Counted from the stretch's first letter, positions 15,253 through 24,378 are shown. The stretch: 40,309 nt of DNA from Bacillota bacterium (GCA_023391105.1 JAEWBO010000037.1:1-40309); one strand, 5' to 3'. Made by a program: numbers and translations. Notes: generated by a model not told the origin, from the letters alone.

Positions 15253-15328
15253 TGGTGACCCACCGGAGATTCGAACTCCGGACACCTTGATTAAAAGTCA
15301 AGTGCTCTACCGCCTGAGCTAGTGGGTC
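15253..15328 (-). tRNA. tRNA-Lys (TTT)
   Basis: A 76-nt cloverleaf with acceptor GACCCAC/GTGGGTC, D-loop region AGCTCAGGCGGTAGAGC, anticodon loop CTTTTAA (anticodon TTT), T-arm GGTTCGAATC-like, and an encoded CCA end. Last gene of a four-tRNA transcript. Confidence 0.96.
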
Positions 15329-15337
15329 ATATAAAGT

Positions 15338-15412
15338 TGGCTGGGGTGGCAGGATTTGAACCTACGAATGCGGGAGTCAAAGTCCCGTGCCTTACCGCTT
15401 GGCTACACCCCA
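15338..15412 (-). tRNA. tRNA-Gln (TTG)
   Basis: A 75-nt cloverleaf starting TGGGGTGTAGCCAAGC, anticodon loop CTTTGAC within the stem GGGA/TCCC (anticodon TTG), T-loop TTCAAAT, encoded CCA. It lies 9 bases from tRNA-Lys. Confidence 0.95.
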
Positions 15413-15432
15413 ACGGCAAACGGATTATTTAT

Positions 15433-15510
15433 TGGGGTGAGTAGTGGGATTCGAACCCACGGCCTCCAGGGCCACAACCTGGCGCTCTAACCTACTGAGC
15501 TATACCCACC
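15433..15510 (-). tRNA. tRNA-His (GTG)
   Basis: A cloverleaf with acceptor GTGGGTA preceded by the extra G(-1) characteristic of tRNA-His and opposite C73. Anticodon stem CCAGG/CCTGG, loop TTGTGGC (anticodon GTG), T-arm GGGTTCGAATCCC, encoded CCA. Confidence 0.95.
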
Positions 15511-15550
15511 ATATACCGCCTCAAAAAGCCGCCTTTCTGAGGGGCCGTAA

Positions 15551-15627
15551 TGGCGCGCCTGCGGGGACTCGAACCCTGGACACACGGCTTAGAAGGCCGT
15601 TGCTCTATCCTGCTGAGCTACAGGCGC
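15551..15627 (-). tRNA. tRNA-Arg (TCT)
   Basis: A 77-nt cloverleaf with acceptor GCGCCTG/CAGGCGC, anticodon stem ACGGC/GCCGT with loop CTTCTAA (anticodon TCT), T-arm GGGTTCGAGTCCC, encoded CCA. First gene of the tRNA transcript, about 47 bases after its predicted start site. Confidence 0.95.
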
Positions 15628-15680
15628 ACATAGTCAGCCGCTTAAAGAGCCGAGCTATATCGAGCAACCGACAGAACGGA

Positions 15681-15709
15681 ATTTTATCATATGTAGACGG
15701 CGTTGTCAA
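15681..15709 (-). promoter_or_regulatory. Promoter of the tRNA cluster
   Basis: TTGACA (15709-15704), a 17-bp spacer and TAAAAT (15686-15681), 54 bases before tRNA-Arg. The near-consensus match fits a strong stable-RNA promoter. From here to the recO stop at 15839 I see no gene and no clear terminator for recO. Confidence 0.8.
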
Positions 15710-15838
15710 TACAATAAGACGTTCATTTATTATGCAAAGTGCAGGTTTTCTTCGCAGCCCCTAAGTCTCTGAGAGATGCTGTATGGAGCGGTTTTTTTTG
15801 GATGTAGTTTTTTGTTGTCATGCAATTCACACGATCAC

Positions 15839-16588
15839 TCATCGGCTTTTCTTTTCTCCTGTGATGAAACGCGCCGTTTTTAAAGGGTGCTGCAAGACAT
15901 GCTCCAAATAAGCAATGAGCGCGCTGCTCAGGCGTTTTTGTACGTCCGCGCTGATATCAAGGCCACCCAAGTCCTTCGCGGCTGTATGCGCCAGCAAGCG
16001 CAGCGCATTAAGAAGTGCATCATCGAGAGCGACGCCGCCATGATCGCGTCCGCAGCTTGGACACAGCGCGCCGCCATGTTCCGCCGAAAAACGCACAAGC
16101 GGCGGCTCACTGCCGCAGACTGTGCACGCGGAAAGACAAGGGTAAACGCCCTCGATATGCAGCAGACGCTGCAAAAAGTAACAAAGCACGGTGCCGGAGG
16201 GTGCAGAGCCCGTATCCAGCGCATACAGCGCGTTTATCACGAGTGTAAACAGCCCCGAGGGAATATCATCCTCTTGGGCCACCTTGTCTACCGCATCCGC
16301 GATAAAGCACGCGGCGGCATAGGCGTCGTAATCGTTCTGCAAACCGAAAAATGTGCGGCGAATCGCACAGCCCTTCACGCCGTAGCGCCCATCCTTCTCA
16401 AAAAACACGTAATCGCCGCAGCAAAAAAGCGACCCTGCGGAAAACAGCTTGGACGTGGGCTTTTTTGCTCCGCGCACCCGCGCGGACATGCGCCCATAGT
16501 CCTTGGTCAGCAGCGTCACCATTTTATCGTTGTCCTTATAGTCCACCGTGCGTATCACAAGGGCCAGCGTTTCACGTCCTGCGCCCAT
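15839..16588 (-). CDS. recO: DNA repair protein RecO
   Basis: A 249-residue RecO: an N-terminal OB-fold (starting near ETLALVIRTVDYKDNDKM), a helical middle, and a zinc-binding part with CTVCG and CPSCG. RecO loads RecA on SSB-coated DNA with RecR in the RecFOR pathway. The ATG at 16588 lies 2 bases after the era stop; an upstream in-frame extension through era is rejected. Last gene of the yqfC operon, the same place as in Bacillus. Confidence 0.92.
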   Translation of the reverse strand: MGAGRETLALVIRTVDYKDNDKMVTLLTKDYGRMSARVRGAKKPTSKLFSAGSLFCCGDYVFFEKDGRYGVKGCAIRRTFFGLQNDYDAYAAACFIADAVDKVAQEDDIPSGLFTLVINALYALDTGSAPSGTVLCYFLQRLLHIEGVYPCLSACTVCGSEPPLVRFSAEHGGALCPSCGRDHGGVALDDALLNALRLLAHTAAKDLGGLDISADVQKRLSSALIAYLEHVLQHPLKTARFITGEKKSR

Positions 16589-16590
16589 GC

Positions 16591-17478
16591 TTACTCGTAG
16601 CCAAGCTCGCGCATCACGCGTGTGCTGTCGCGCCAGCCTTCCTCTACCTTGACCCAAAGCTCTAAATACACCTTGGTTCCAAAAAGCATTTCAAGATCTT
16701 TTCTGGCTTCAGTCCCAATCCTTTTAAGCATTTTGCCGCCGTGGCCGATGATGATACCTTTATGCGTGTTGCGCTCGCAGATAATCGTCGCAGTCACGTC
16801 CACAATATCCTTATCTTCGCGGTGCTTCACACTGTCGATGCTCACGCCGATGCCATGCGGCACCTCCTCCATGAGCAGACGCAGCGCCTTCTCACGGATC
16901 ATCTCCGCCGCGATCACGCGCTCTGGCTGATCTGTATACTCATCGTCGGGATAATACCGGGGGCCGGGTATGAGGAACTTCTTTAAAACCGCCAGCAGCT
17001 CGTCTACGCCCTCTCCCGTCTTAGCCGATACAAGGTAAGCCTCACCTTCATATCCTGCGTCTCTTAGCTTCTGAACCGCATCCAGGCTACTCTGCTTGCC
17101 TGCCGCGTCCGTCTTGTTCACCGCAGCCACTATGGTTGAACCGCTTCGGAGCAGCTTTTGAAGAATATCCAAATCCTCCTGCTCTATTCCGCGCTGCGCA
17201 TCGCACATAAACAGAATCGCTTCCACATCGCGCGCGGAATCGTAAGCTGTTTTGACCATGTATTCCCCAAGCCTATTGCGCGGCGAATGGACGCCCGGGG
17301 TGTCCAGAAAAACCATCTGGTAATCCTGCCCTGTCACCACGCCGGCAATCTTGTTGCGCGTTGTCTGCGGCTTCTTGGATACGATGGCGACCTTCGCGCC
17401 CACGATGCGGTTCATGATGGTGGACTTGCCCACATTGGGCCGCCCGACGATGGCGATAAATGCCGATTTGTGTTCCAC
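16591..17478 (-). CDS. era: GTPase Era
   Basis: A 295-residue GTPase with an N-terminal G domain (G1 GRPNVGKST, G3 DTPGVHS, G4 NKTD) and a C-terminal KH domain (GIIIGHGGKMLKRIG) that binds the 3' end of 16S rRNA. Era is needed for 30S subunit maturation. The start is a GTG (VEHKSAFIAIVGRP, translated as Met), with GGAG at the end of cdd about 11 bases before it. It sits between cdd and recO, the standard order. Confidence 0.96.
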   Translation of the reverse strand: MEHKSAFIAIVGRPNVGKSTIMNRIVGAKVAIVSKKPQTTRNKIAGVVTGQDYQMVFLDTPGVHSPRNRLGEYMVKTAYDSARDVEAILFMCDAQRGIEQEDLDILQKLLRSGSTIVAAVNKTDAAGKQSSLDAVQKLRDAGYEGEAYLVSAKTGEGVDELLAVLKKFLIPGPRYYPDDEYTDQPERVIAAEMIREKALRLLMEEVPHGIGVSIDSVKHREDKDIVDVTATIICERNTHKGIIIGHGGKMLKRIGTEARKDLEMLFGTKVYLELWVKVEEGWRDSTRVMRELGYE

Positions 17479-17486
17479 GTTGATCG

Positions 17487-17879
17487 TTACTCCATCTCTT
17501 TGCCGGAAAAAGCATGCGCCAGCAGCTTATCCAGCGTCAGTTTATTGTATTCCAAGTCCTTGTTGGAAGAAATCACGTCCATGTTTGGTTCGAATTCGTT
17601 GAGCGCCTGACGGCAAATGCCGCAGGGATAGGTCAAATCATTCGAGTCCGATGTCACTGCGATGGCGGTAAACTCTCTTTCACCGCTCGTGACTGCCTTA
17701 AAAAGCGCCACGCGCTCCGCACAGCAGCTCACGCCGTAAGACGCGTTCTCCACGTTGGCGCCTCTGTAGACCGTGCCGCTCTTGCCGAGCAGCGCCGCAC
17801 CCACTCTGAAGTTCGAGTAGGGCACGTACGCGCCTTCCTTGGCGGCTTTGGCTTCATTCAATAAGTCTTTCTCTGTCAT
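17487..17879 (-). CDS. cdd: Cytidine deaminase
   Basis: A 130-residue homotetrameric-type cytidine deaminase. Zinc ligands Cys53 (CCAE), Cys86 and Cys89 (PCGICRQ); the catalytic proton shuttle is Glu55. It converts cytidine and deoxycytidine to uridine and deoxyuridine in pyrimidine salvage. Its ATG overlaps the ybeY stop as ATGA. In Bacillus, dgkA lies between ybeY and cdd; here it is absent. Confidence 0.95.
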   Translation of the reverse strand: MTEKDLLNEAKAAKEGAYVPYSNFRVGAALLGKSGTVYRGANVENASYGVSCCAERVALFKAVTSGEREFTAIAVTSDSNDLTYPCGICRQALNEFEPNMDVISSNKDLEYNKLTLDKLLAHAFSGKEME

Positions 17880-18301
17880 GGTATTTCAACCCCTGCTATA
17901 ACCAATATTTCACGCTGACGATGGCGCATGACTTCCTCATCGCCCGGTTCGATGTGATCGTAACCGAAAAGATGAAGCATCGCGTGCACCGTCAGAAACG
18001 CGATTTCTCGTTCGATGGAATGGCCGTATTCCCCGGCCTGACGCACGGCGCACGGCACGGATATCGCGATATCTCCAAAAAACCCCGGCTCATCGGACGG
18101 AAACGACAGCACGTCCGTGGGCTTATCCACCTGCCGGAATTCCCTGTTGAGCGTGTGGATGGCCTCGTCGTCGGTAAACAGCAGCGACACGCTGCCGGAT
18201 TTTTTCTCGCACTTGGCGGCTGTGCGCGCTGCTTTAAGCACCGCGCGCTTAAGCTTTGTGTCCTTATCGATGCCCTGCCAGATGATATCCACTTTCAGCA
18301 T
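17876..18301 (-). CDS. ybeY: Endoribonuclease YbeY
   Basis: A 141-residue YbeY/UPF0054 protein. The zinc motif HAMLHLFGYDH gives His106, His110 and His116. It is involved in 16S rRNA 3'-end maturation and ribosome quality control. It starts 3 bases after the pgpH stop, and its stop is fused with the cdd start (ATGA). Confidence 0.95.
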   Translation of the reverse strand: MLKVDIIWQGIDKDTKLKRAVLKAARTAAKCEKKSGSVSLLFTDDEAIHTLNREFRQVDKPTDVLSFPSDEPGFFGDIAISVPCAVRQAGEYGHSIEREIAFLTVHAMLHLFGYDHIEPGDEEVMRHRQREILVIAGVEIP

Positions 18302-18304
18302 ACG

Positions 18305-20467
18305 TTACTCCTGTCCCGGATATTTCACGCGTTCATGAAGCGCGCCGTCGAACACATGTAAAAACGCCTTGGCGATAGAATTGAGATCGCGCCGGTTTAA
18401 CGGGCAGTCGTCAAGCTGACCGTCGTTGTACTTCGCGCGTATGAGCTTGTCGATCATATCCTTGACCTGATCCCTGTCGGGGTCATCTATGCTGCGCACA
18501 GCGGCTTCCACCATATCCGCGAGCATCACGATCGCAGCCTCCTTGGTGGACGGCTTGCTGCCCTGATACTTAAACACCTTCTCATCGATCTCCAGCCCCG
18601 CCTCCATGGCTTTATGATGGAAGTATGGCACGATGCTATCGCCATGGTGCTGAACCATGATTTTCTGCACATCGCGCGGGAGCTTATACCGGTGAGCGAG
18701 CTCCAGCCCGTAAGACACATGGCTGACGATGATTTTGGCGCTTTCACGCGGGTCCATCACATCGTGCGGGTTCTCACCCTTTTGGTTCTCTTTGAAATAG
18801 CGCGGGTTTTTGAGCTTCCCGACGTCATGAAAATACGCACCCACACGGCACAGCAGTGCATTGGCGCCCACCGCGTCCGCGCCCGCTTCGGCGAGGTTCG
18901 CCGTGAGTATGCTGTGATGATACGTGCCCGGCGCTTCAATCGTGAGCCGTTTAAGAAGCGGGTGGTTCGGGTTAGACAGCTCTAACAGCTTAGCCGGTGT
19001 AGACACACGGAAAGCCGCTTCCCATATCGGCAGTGTACCGATAGCAAGCACCCCGGCCAACAACCCGCTGACCACCGCAAACGCGCAGTCGACAAACAGC
19101 TTGTCCCATACGATGTTCGCAGAGCCGACAATGCTCAGCAATGCCGTCATCACCATGCTCGCGCCGCCGCCCAGCAGTCCCGCGTATATCAGAGACGACC
19201 GATGTCCCGGCCGATGCAGCATAAATACGCTCACCGAGCCTCCAACGATTGTCATCATCGTGCTACTCAGCATTGTCGTGCTCAGCACGCCGGTCTGCCA
19301 CGATGTTATCATTCCCAAAACCAGCGCGAGAAACACATTGAGTGCCAGCGCGCTTCTTTGCGACACCAGCACGCATGCCAGCATCGTACCAAAGAAACCG
19401 GGGACGATGCGCGTATCCAGCCGCGAGAGCGGTACGCTGATCAGTGCCACCACCACAATAACCGTAGCGAGCACGAACAGCTTTCTCGTCTCAGTGAGAA
19501 GCTCACTTTCAAACTGGTAAAGATACGTGGCATAAACAACAAACAGCAGCGAGATCAGCAAAAACAAACCGACGTAGAGCATATAGTTGGTCTCTTCTCC
19601 ACCGACAAAACCCAGCTCCGCAAGCACCGCAAGCTGCTCTTCAGTGATCACCTGACCCGCGTCCACAATGGTCTGGTTTTGTTTGTAGATGATGGGCTGT
19701 ACATTTTCGGCCGCGGCGCTGCGCGCCTGCTCTGTGGCCGCCGCGTCAATGAGCATGTTGGCCTTTAAATATTTATCGACGGGAAAATATGCAATATAGC
19801 CGGTTTCTTCGGGATACAGCGTCTTGATCGCGTCCTCTACATCCCTCTTTTCGGCTCTCAGGTTCTCTTCGCGAATGCCGTTTTCAAGCGACGCCGCCAC
19901 AATGCTTGTCACTTCTTCGGTCATATTGGAAATACCCTCGGCATCCATGGCAGCAAGCGCATAAATCGCGTTATCCGGCATATTCGGATCCGAGAGCAAG
20001 GTTCTCACATCATCCTTTTGCTGCTGCGACAGGGACTCGCTCCAATTCACTTCCGACGCATCGAAAAGCCCCAGGAAATAATCGCGCGAGAAGCCGTAAT
20101 TGGCCTCCTTGACCTGCCAAGTGATATAGTCGTCGCGAAGCGTTTCATTCGCCGTCTTGGCCAGCGCAAAATAGTCCGTGACGCTTTGCTGAACGGCAGC
20201 CGTGACAGTGCTGTCCATGGTATACATCAGCGGCACTTGCGCACGCGCTTTCTCGATAGCCGCATCGGTTGATATCTGATCAGTCACATCGCGCGTGGCC
20301 GTAATGGTGGCAGGCGCGACTTCTCCGGCTTCGATGTCATATTGAACGGGTGTGACAGAGAGCGCAACCAGCACAAACACAATAAGCAGCGTACCCAGCC
20401 CGATCAACACGGATGCAAGCAGCTGCTTTTTGGGCACAAGCCTTCTCTTTAGCGGATTGGCTCCCAT
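18305..20467 (-). CDS. pgpH: c-di-AMP phosphodiesterase, PgpH/7TM-HD family
   Basis: A 720-residue membrane protein. A first membrane segment near residues 15-38 is followed by a large extracytoplasmic 7TMR-HDED domain (to about 290), a block of about seven membrane segments (290-480), and a cytoplasmic HD phosphohydrolase domain (about 495-700) with YHHSI, AYFHDVGKLKNP and HHGDS metal-binding motifs. PgpH of Listeria hydrolyses c-di-AMP; Bacillus YqfF is the orthologue at the same operon position. The ATG at 20467 follows GGAGGTAG; a longer frame into phoH is rejected. Confidence 0.93.
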   Translation of the reverse strand: MGANPLKRRLVPKKQLLASVLIGLGTLLIVFVLVALSVTPVQYDIEAGEVAPATITATRDVTDQISTDAAIEKARAQVPLMYTMDSTVTAAVQQSVTDYFALAKTANETLRDDYITWQVKEANYGFSRDYFLGLFDASEVNWSESLSQQQKDDVRTLLSDPNMPDNAIYALAAMDAEGISNMTEEVTSIVAASLENGIREENLRAEKRDVEDAIKTLYPEETGYIAYFPVDKYLKANMLIDAAATEQARSAAAENVQPIIYKQNQTIVDAGQVITEEQLAVLAELGFVGGEETNYMLYVGLFLLISLLFVVYATYLYQFESELLTETRKLFVLATVIVVVALISVPLSRLDTRIVPGFFGTMLACVLVSQRSALALNVFLALVLGMITSWQTGVLSTTMLSSTMMTIVGGSVSVFMLHRPGHRSSLIYAGLLGGGASMVMTALLSIVGSANIVWDKLFVDCAFAVVSGLLAGVLAIGTLPIWEAAFRVSTPAKLLELSNPNHPLLKRLTIEAPGTYHHSILTANLAEAGADAVGANALLCRVGAYFHDVGKLKNPRYFKENQKGENPHDVMDPRESAKIIVSHVSYGLELAHRYKLPRDVQKIMVQHHGDSIVPYFHHKAMEAGLEIDEKVFKYQGSKPSTKEAAIVMLADMVEAAVRSIDDPDRDQVKDMIDKLIRAKYNDGQLDDCPLNRRDLNSIAKAFLHVFDGALHERVKYPGQE

Positions 20468-20471
20468 CTGG

Positions 20472-21446
20472 CTACCTCCTCGAGTTCTTCTCATATCTCT
20501 CATAGGCTCTGACAATATTCTGAACAAGCGCGTGACGCACCACGTCCTTGTGCGTCAGATACTGCACACTGATGCCTTCTATGCCTTCAAGTATGTTGAC
20601 GCATTGTTTCAAGCCGCTCTTTTTTTCCTTTGGCAGGTCAATCTGCGTGATATCACCCGTGACCACCATACGCGCGTTCTCGCCAAGACGCGTCAGGAAC
20701 ATCTTCATTTGCTCCTCTGTGCAGTTCTGCGCTTCGTCAAGCACGATAAACGCGTCGGAAAGCGTGCGTCCGCGCATATACGCCAGGGGCGCCACCTCGA
20801 TCACGCCGCGCTCCGAGAGCCGCGCAAACATCTCGCCGCCCAGCAGCTCATACAGTGCGTCGTAGAGCGGGCGCAAGTAAGGATCTACCTTGGTCTGCAG
20901 ATCACCCGGAAGAAACCCAAGGCTCTCGCCGGCCTCCACAGCGGGACGCGTCAGAATAATCCGCTCTACTTCTTTGTTTTTAAACGCGACGACGGCCATT
21001 GCCATCGCAAGATACGTTTTGCCTGTACCCGCAGGGCCGATAGCAAACACCACCGTGTTCTCCCTCATGGCCTTCACATAGTGCTTCTGTCCGATGGTGC
21101 GGCTTTTGACCTGACGCCCCTTGCTCGTGATCGCAATCACGTCCGTCATGATCTCCTCTATCGCGTCGGCGTTGCCTTCCCTTGCGAGCTCCACGGCATA
21201 GCGGATACGGGACAGGTCGATCTTCTCATGTTTCTTGATCATGCCCAAGAGCTTGTCCACCACGACCTTGGCAAGCTCGGCGTCTTCGCTTCGCCCGTAT
21301 ATCGCCACATGGGTGTTTCTTGCGATGATGCTTGCGCCCGTCTCCTTTTCAATGGCCTTCAAGTTCTCATCAAATGCGCCAAAAAGCGCAATCAGCTGCT
21401 CGATATCATCAACCTCGATGCCGAGTTCCACGTTGCATGCGTCCAA
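20472..21446 (-). CDS. phoH: PhoH family ATPase
   Basis: A 324-residue PhoH-like protein: an N-terminal KH-like segment, then a P-loop ATPase with Walker A GPAGTGKT (137-144) and Walker B IVLDEAQN. The family is linked to RNA metabolism and is regularly coded beside ybeY; the exact function is unsettled. The start is a TTG 1 base after the yqfD stop, preceded by GGAGGAG at the right distance, so translation is coupled to yqfD. Confidence 0.92.
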   Translation of the reverse strand: MDACNVELGIEVDDIEQLIALFGAFDENLKAIEKETGASIIARNTHVAIYGRSEDAELAKVVVDKLLGMIKKHEKIDLSRIRYAVELAREGNADAIEEIMTDVIAITSKGRQVKSRTIGQKHYVKAMRENTVVFAIGPAGTGKTYLAMAMAVVAFKNKEVERIILTRPAVEAGESLGFLPGDLQTKVDPYLRPLYDALYELLGGEMFARLSERGVIEVAPLAYMRGRTLSDAFIVLDEAQNCTEEQMKMFLTRLGENARMVVTGDITQIDLPKEKKSGLKQCVNILEGIEGISVQYLTHKDVVRHALVQNIVRAYERYEKNSRR

Positions 21447-21447
21447 A

Positions 21448-22611
21448 TTACTCCTCCAAATATACGACTTTTCCTATATTCTCACGTGTCTGAACATAGA
21501 CCGTCACCACAAGTTTGCCGTCTATCTCTTCAGACACCGTCTCATGCCCCACAACTTCTGCGTTATCCGGAACCAGCCTCTGCGCATTATAATAGGCTCG
21601 CTCCTCTAAATCAACCATCAGCTTCTGCAGATTTGCCGGTTCCTGCTTTAATTCCACTTCGCTGTGCTCCAGCGTAATAACCTTGACCGGCAGAAAAAGA
21701 CCCACCACATTATACTTTTCAATCACGCGCGTATCAAACGCTGCGAACTCACAGCCTGCGTCCACCGCCGCGGTATCCGCACCGATGGCAATCACGCGCT
21801 GCGTCTGCGTGCGCCCCGTGGGCATCCGCGCTTCGGCGTACATAGGCGCGCTTGTCTGCGCCTTATACCACACGCTTCCGATAACCTCTCCGCGCGCCGC
21901 CACGAGCAGGCGCGTAAGACCTTCATCCCATATAAAGCCTGATATCAGCACATCCCCTTCGCGTACCGTTTGCCCCTTAGCCACTGACGCGCGGCCCTTA
22001 AGCGCCACAATGCTTTCGATCAGCGCATCCTTGGTGGCCACGATGTTGCAAGGACGCGTCTCGTCCACCATCTCGGGCGCGGGCTCGGCGGGTACCACTT
22101 CAATCTCGGCGACTACGCCTTTAAAGCGCAGATTGACCCAAGCGAATTCGTCGTGTTCCACCATCAGACGCGTTTCGATCGCTTTGATGTCCACGCCGCC
22201 CTTAAATGCGCCCACGAATACGCCGAGCGACTGCATTTCCCTGGTCAGTGCAATCGCCTCACGTTTTTCTATACCCGTTACGCGCACATCCCATACAAAA
22301 AGCGAGACAACAAACACCATAACACTCACGCAGGCCAGCCCGATGAGCAGAGCCTTGCGTCCCGACAGCCACTTGAAACCAAATGGCATACCGGCTTTCT
22401 TCTCTGTCGTAATGCGGTACTTATCGGGCACAACGCGGCACATTTTCCGATACCCGTGGGCGCTGAGCACCGCACGCAGCACTGTATACGATACCCGCTG
22501 TACGTTATAAACCATAATGCCGGACTGCGCCGCAATATTCAGGAACCTCTCGAGCGAGAGGCCTTCCACGCGTATCATAACATATCCGCCAATGAATTTC
22601 CATATTTTCAA
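21448..22611 (-). CDS. yqfD: Sporulation protein YqfD
   Basis: A 387-residue YqfD (SpoIV-associated). The N-terminal half starts WKFIGGYVMIRVEG and lies in the cytoplasm; one membrane segment follows near residues 88-110 (ALLIGLACVSVMVFVVSLFVW), then a large extracytoplasmic region with VRVTGIEKRE. YqfD is widespread in endospore formers and affects sporulation; its molecular role is not known. The start is a TTG with AGAGGTGG about 10 bases upstream, and it gives the N-terminus typical of the family. Confidence 0.9.
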   Translation of the reverse strand: MKIWKFIGGYVMIRVEGLSLERFLNIAAQSGIMVYNVQRVSYTVLRAVLSAHGYRKMCRVVPDKYRITTEKKAGMPFGFKWLSGRKALLIGLACVSVMVFVVSLFVWDVRVTGIEKREAIALTREMQSLGVFVGAFKGGVDIKAIETRLMVEHDEFAWVNLRFKGVVAEIEVVPAEPAPEMVDETRPCNIVATKDALIESIVALKGRASVAKGQTVREGDVLISGFIWDEGLTRLLVAARGEVIGSVWYKAQTSAPMYAEARMPTGRTQTQRVIAIGADTAAVDAGCEFAAFDTRVIEKYNVVGLFLPVKVITLEHSEVELKQEPANLQKLMVDLEERAYYNAQRLVPDNAEVVGHETVSEEIDGKLVVTVYVQTRENIGKVVYLEE

Positions 22612-22628
22612 GGCGCGCTGCCCACCTC

Positions 22629-22907
22629 TTATCTTATATTTTCATACTCAACCGACCGGATGTCACCGCTGATGGCCACGTTGTCGCGTCCGAAGCGTTC
22701 CAGCTGCAAGGCACTGCCGTTAATCACAATCACAAACGCGTCTCCGTTGATGCCGACTTTTCTTTGCGTGTATTCCGCGATGCCCCTGTGGTTTTCAATA
22801 TACACGTTGGTATTGTCAATCACGGTTAAACGCAAACAGCCCACCGCCTCAGGCGAGAGCTCAAATTTTTGCACGATGCCTTTTTTAATTTCGCTTAAAC
22901 GACTCAA
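22629..22907 (-). CDS. yqfC: Sporulation protein YqfC (YabP family)
   Basis: A 92-residue YabP/YqfC family protein, found in endospore formers and expressed in the mother cell in Bacillus. It shows the family's repeated beta pattern, LTVIDNTNVYIENHRGI then ISGDIRSVEYE. The start is a TTG (LSRLSEIKKG, first residue Met) with ACGGAGAA upstream. First gene of the operon that runs to recO, 93 bases after the nfeD terminator; a sporulation-specific promoter may lie in that gap but I could not pick one. Confidence 0.88.
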   Translation of the reverse strand: MSRLSEIKKGIVQKFELSPEAVGCLRLTVIDNTNVYIENHRGIAEYTQRKVGINGDAFVIVINGSALQLERFGRDNVAISGDIRSVEYENIR

Positions 22908-23000
22908 TGCTGTTCTCCGTCAGTTTTTGTTGATCAGTGCTCTTCTACGCTCTTCGGTCATCTTTCCATACAACCCCGATTAATTAATATGCGAGCGAGG

Positions 23001-23030
23001 ATAAAAAAAGAAGGCCGTACAAAAGCCTTC
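23001..23030 (-). terminator. Rho-independent terminator of nfeD
   Basis: GAAGGC (23030-23025) pairs with GCCTTC (23015-23010) around a 9-nt loop, followed by TTTTTTTAT on the minus strand. It lies about 50 bases after the nfeD stop and separates nfeD from the yqfC operon. Confidence 0.8.
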
Positions 23031-23079
23031 ATTGTATCAATGATTTTTTATGTATCAGCATCTGAAGCCAGTTGAAAAC

Positions 23080-24378
23080 TCACATATCTTCTTCTTTGAT
23101 TTCATCCACCACAATGCGCCCCGGCGTATGCTCAACCACTTTAATGCTGCTTCCTTTTACAATATAGGCGCCGTTTGAGATAACCTCCAAGCGCGCCCCG
23201 TTTATACGCACAAAACCCGCAGGCCTCAAATCCGTCTCCGCGACGCCCTCTTTATCTAAGAGGCTCTCGCTTTTTTCGTGGCTGGTAAACCCTTCCGCCG
23301 TCTCCATATTGCCAAACAGCACCACTTTTCGAATGAGACCCATCCGTTTAAATATCTGATAAAGAATGGGCAGCAGCACAGCGCTGCCCACCACGCCTGA
23401 TATGAATATAATCAAGAACGACGCCAGATCACGCGCGGCAAACAGCAGCCCCGCGCCGATTCCCAGTATACCGAGTATTCCAAACACGCCGAAGCCGGGC
23501 ACGGCAATCTCGATACCAACCATCACGATGCCGAACACAAACAACGCCGCCGCCCACCACTGCGCGTATCCCGCAAGGAAGCTGCCGCCGAAATACAGAC
23601 CGAAAAAGACAATGGAAAGTGCGCCGAAAATACCGAAGCCGGGCGTGAAAATCTCGATGCCCAAGCAGACGATGGCCGCGATAAACAACAGGCTCGCGAT
23701 GGTCGTGGAGGTGAGAAACTGTGCGGCCTTGGCGGAAAAGCTCATGGGCTGCTCGCTTATCGCTGAATCGCCGTAACCAAGCTGAGCCAGCGCGTCGCTT
23801 AAGCTTGCTGCCGTTCCTTCGGACAGCCCCAGGCCTTTGGCATCCTGCGCTCCTAAGGTGAGCAGCTCGTCTGCCTTGGTGACACCTTCTATAACGATAC
23901 GTTTATCCGCCATGGCGGCAACCAAGCTGCCAGCGCGCCCGCGCGCCTCAGCGGCGGATTTTAATATACCCACCCATGAAGAAAGCGTTTTCTCGTCGTT
24001 GGGTATGGTCTCCGCCGCGCCGATTACAGCCGAATCCGCCATGACGATGCGCTCGCAGGAAACCGCAATGAGCACGCCCGCAGAGAGCGCGTTGCCGCTG
24101 ATGTAGCAGTCCACCGGTACAGCGGCATTCAGCAGCGTCTTTTTTATATTGTCGGCTTCGAGTATCTGGCCGCCGTAGGTGTCGATATCGAGCACAACGG
24201 CGCTGCCCGACTTCTCTGCATTGCCGATCACATCTTTTATATATGCGCTCATGGCCGCATTAACCTCGCCGCTGACCTCGGCCACAACCACCGCCTTGTC
24301 AGTCGCCTGAGCCTGTCCTCCTGCGAAAATGCCAAGCCCAATGAGCAATGCCGCCACAGCCGCTAACAGTCTTTTCAT
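23080..24378 (-). CDS. nfeD: NfeD family protein, membrane-bound ClpP-class protease
   Basis: A 432-residue long-form NfeD (Bacillus YqeZ type). A signal peptide (1-25) precedes a ClpP-like protease domain (about 28-205) with IDTYGG and ISGNALSAGVLIAVS, the region of the catalytic serine. About four to five membrane segments (220-345) and a C-terminal OB-fold NfeDC domain (365-432: GFVRINGARLEVISNG) follow. NfeD proteins partner with stomatin/flotillin proteins in membrane quality control; no such partner lies next to it here, unlike the yqeZ-yqfA pair of Bacillus. AAGGAG lies 8-9 bases before the ATG, and a possible -10 TATAAT is at 24413-24408. Confidence 0.9.
   Translation of the reverse strand: MKRLLAAVAALLIGLGIFAGGQAQATDKAVVVAEVSGEVNAAMSAYIKDVIGNAEKSGSAVVLDIDTYGGQILEADNIKKTLLNAAVPVDCYISGNALSAGVLIAVSCERIVMADSAVIGAAETIPNDEKTLSSWVGILKSAAEARGRAGSLVAAMADKRIVIEGVTKADELLTLGAQDAKGLGLSEGTAASLSDALAQLGYGDSAISEQPMSFSAKAAQFLTSTTIASLLFIAAIVCLGIEIFTPGFGIFGALSIVFFGLYFGGSFLAGYAQWWAAALFVFGIVMVGIEIAVPGFGVFGILGILGIGAGLLFAARDLASFLIIFISGVVGSAVLLPILYQIFKRMGLIRKVVLFGNMETAEGFTSHEKSESLLDKEGVAETDLRPAGFVRINGARLEVISNGAYIVKGSSIKVVEHTPGRIVVDEIKEEDM

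Noticed and set aside
15444..15764. Plus-strand frame of 106 codons starting MGFEPTASRATTWRSN
   Set aside because: It runs antisense through tRNA-His and tRNA-Arg; this peptide is a well-known artefact of tRNA complements.
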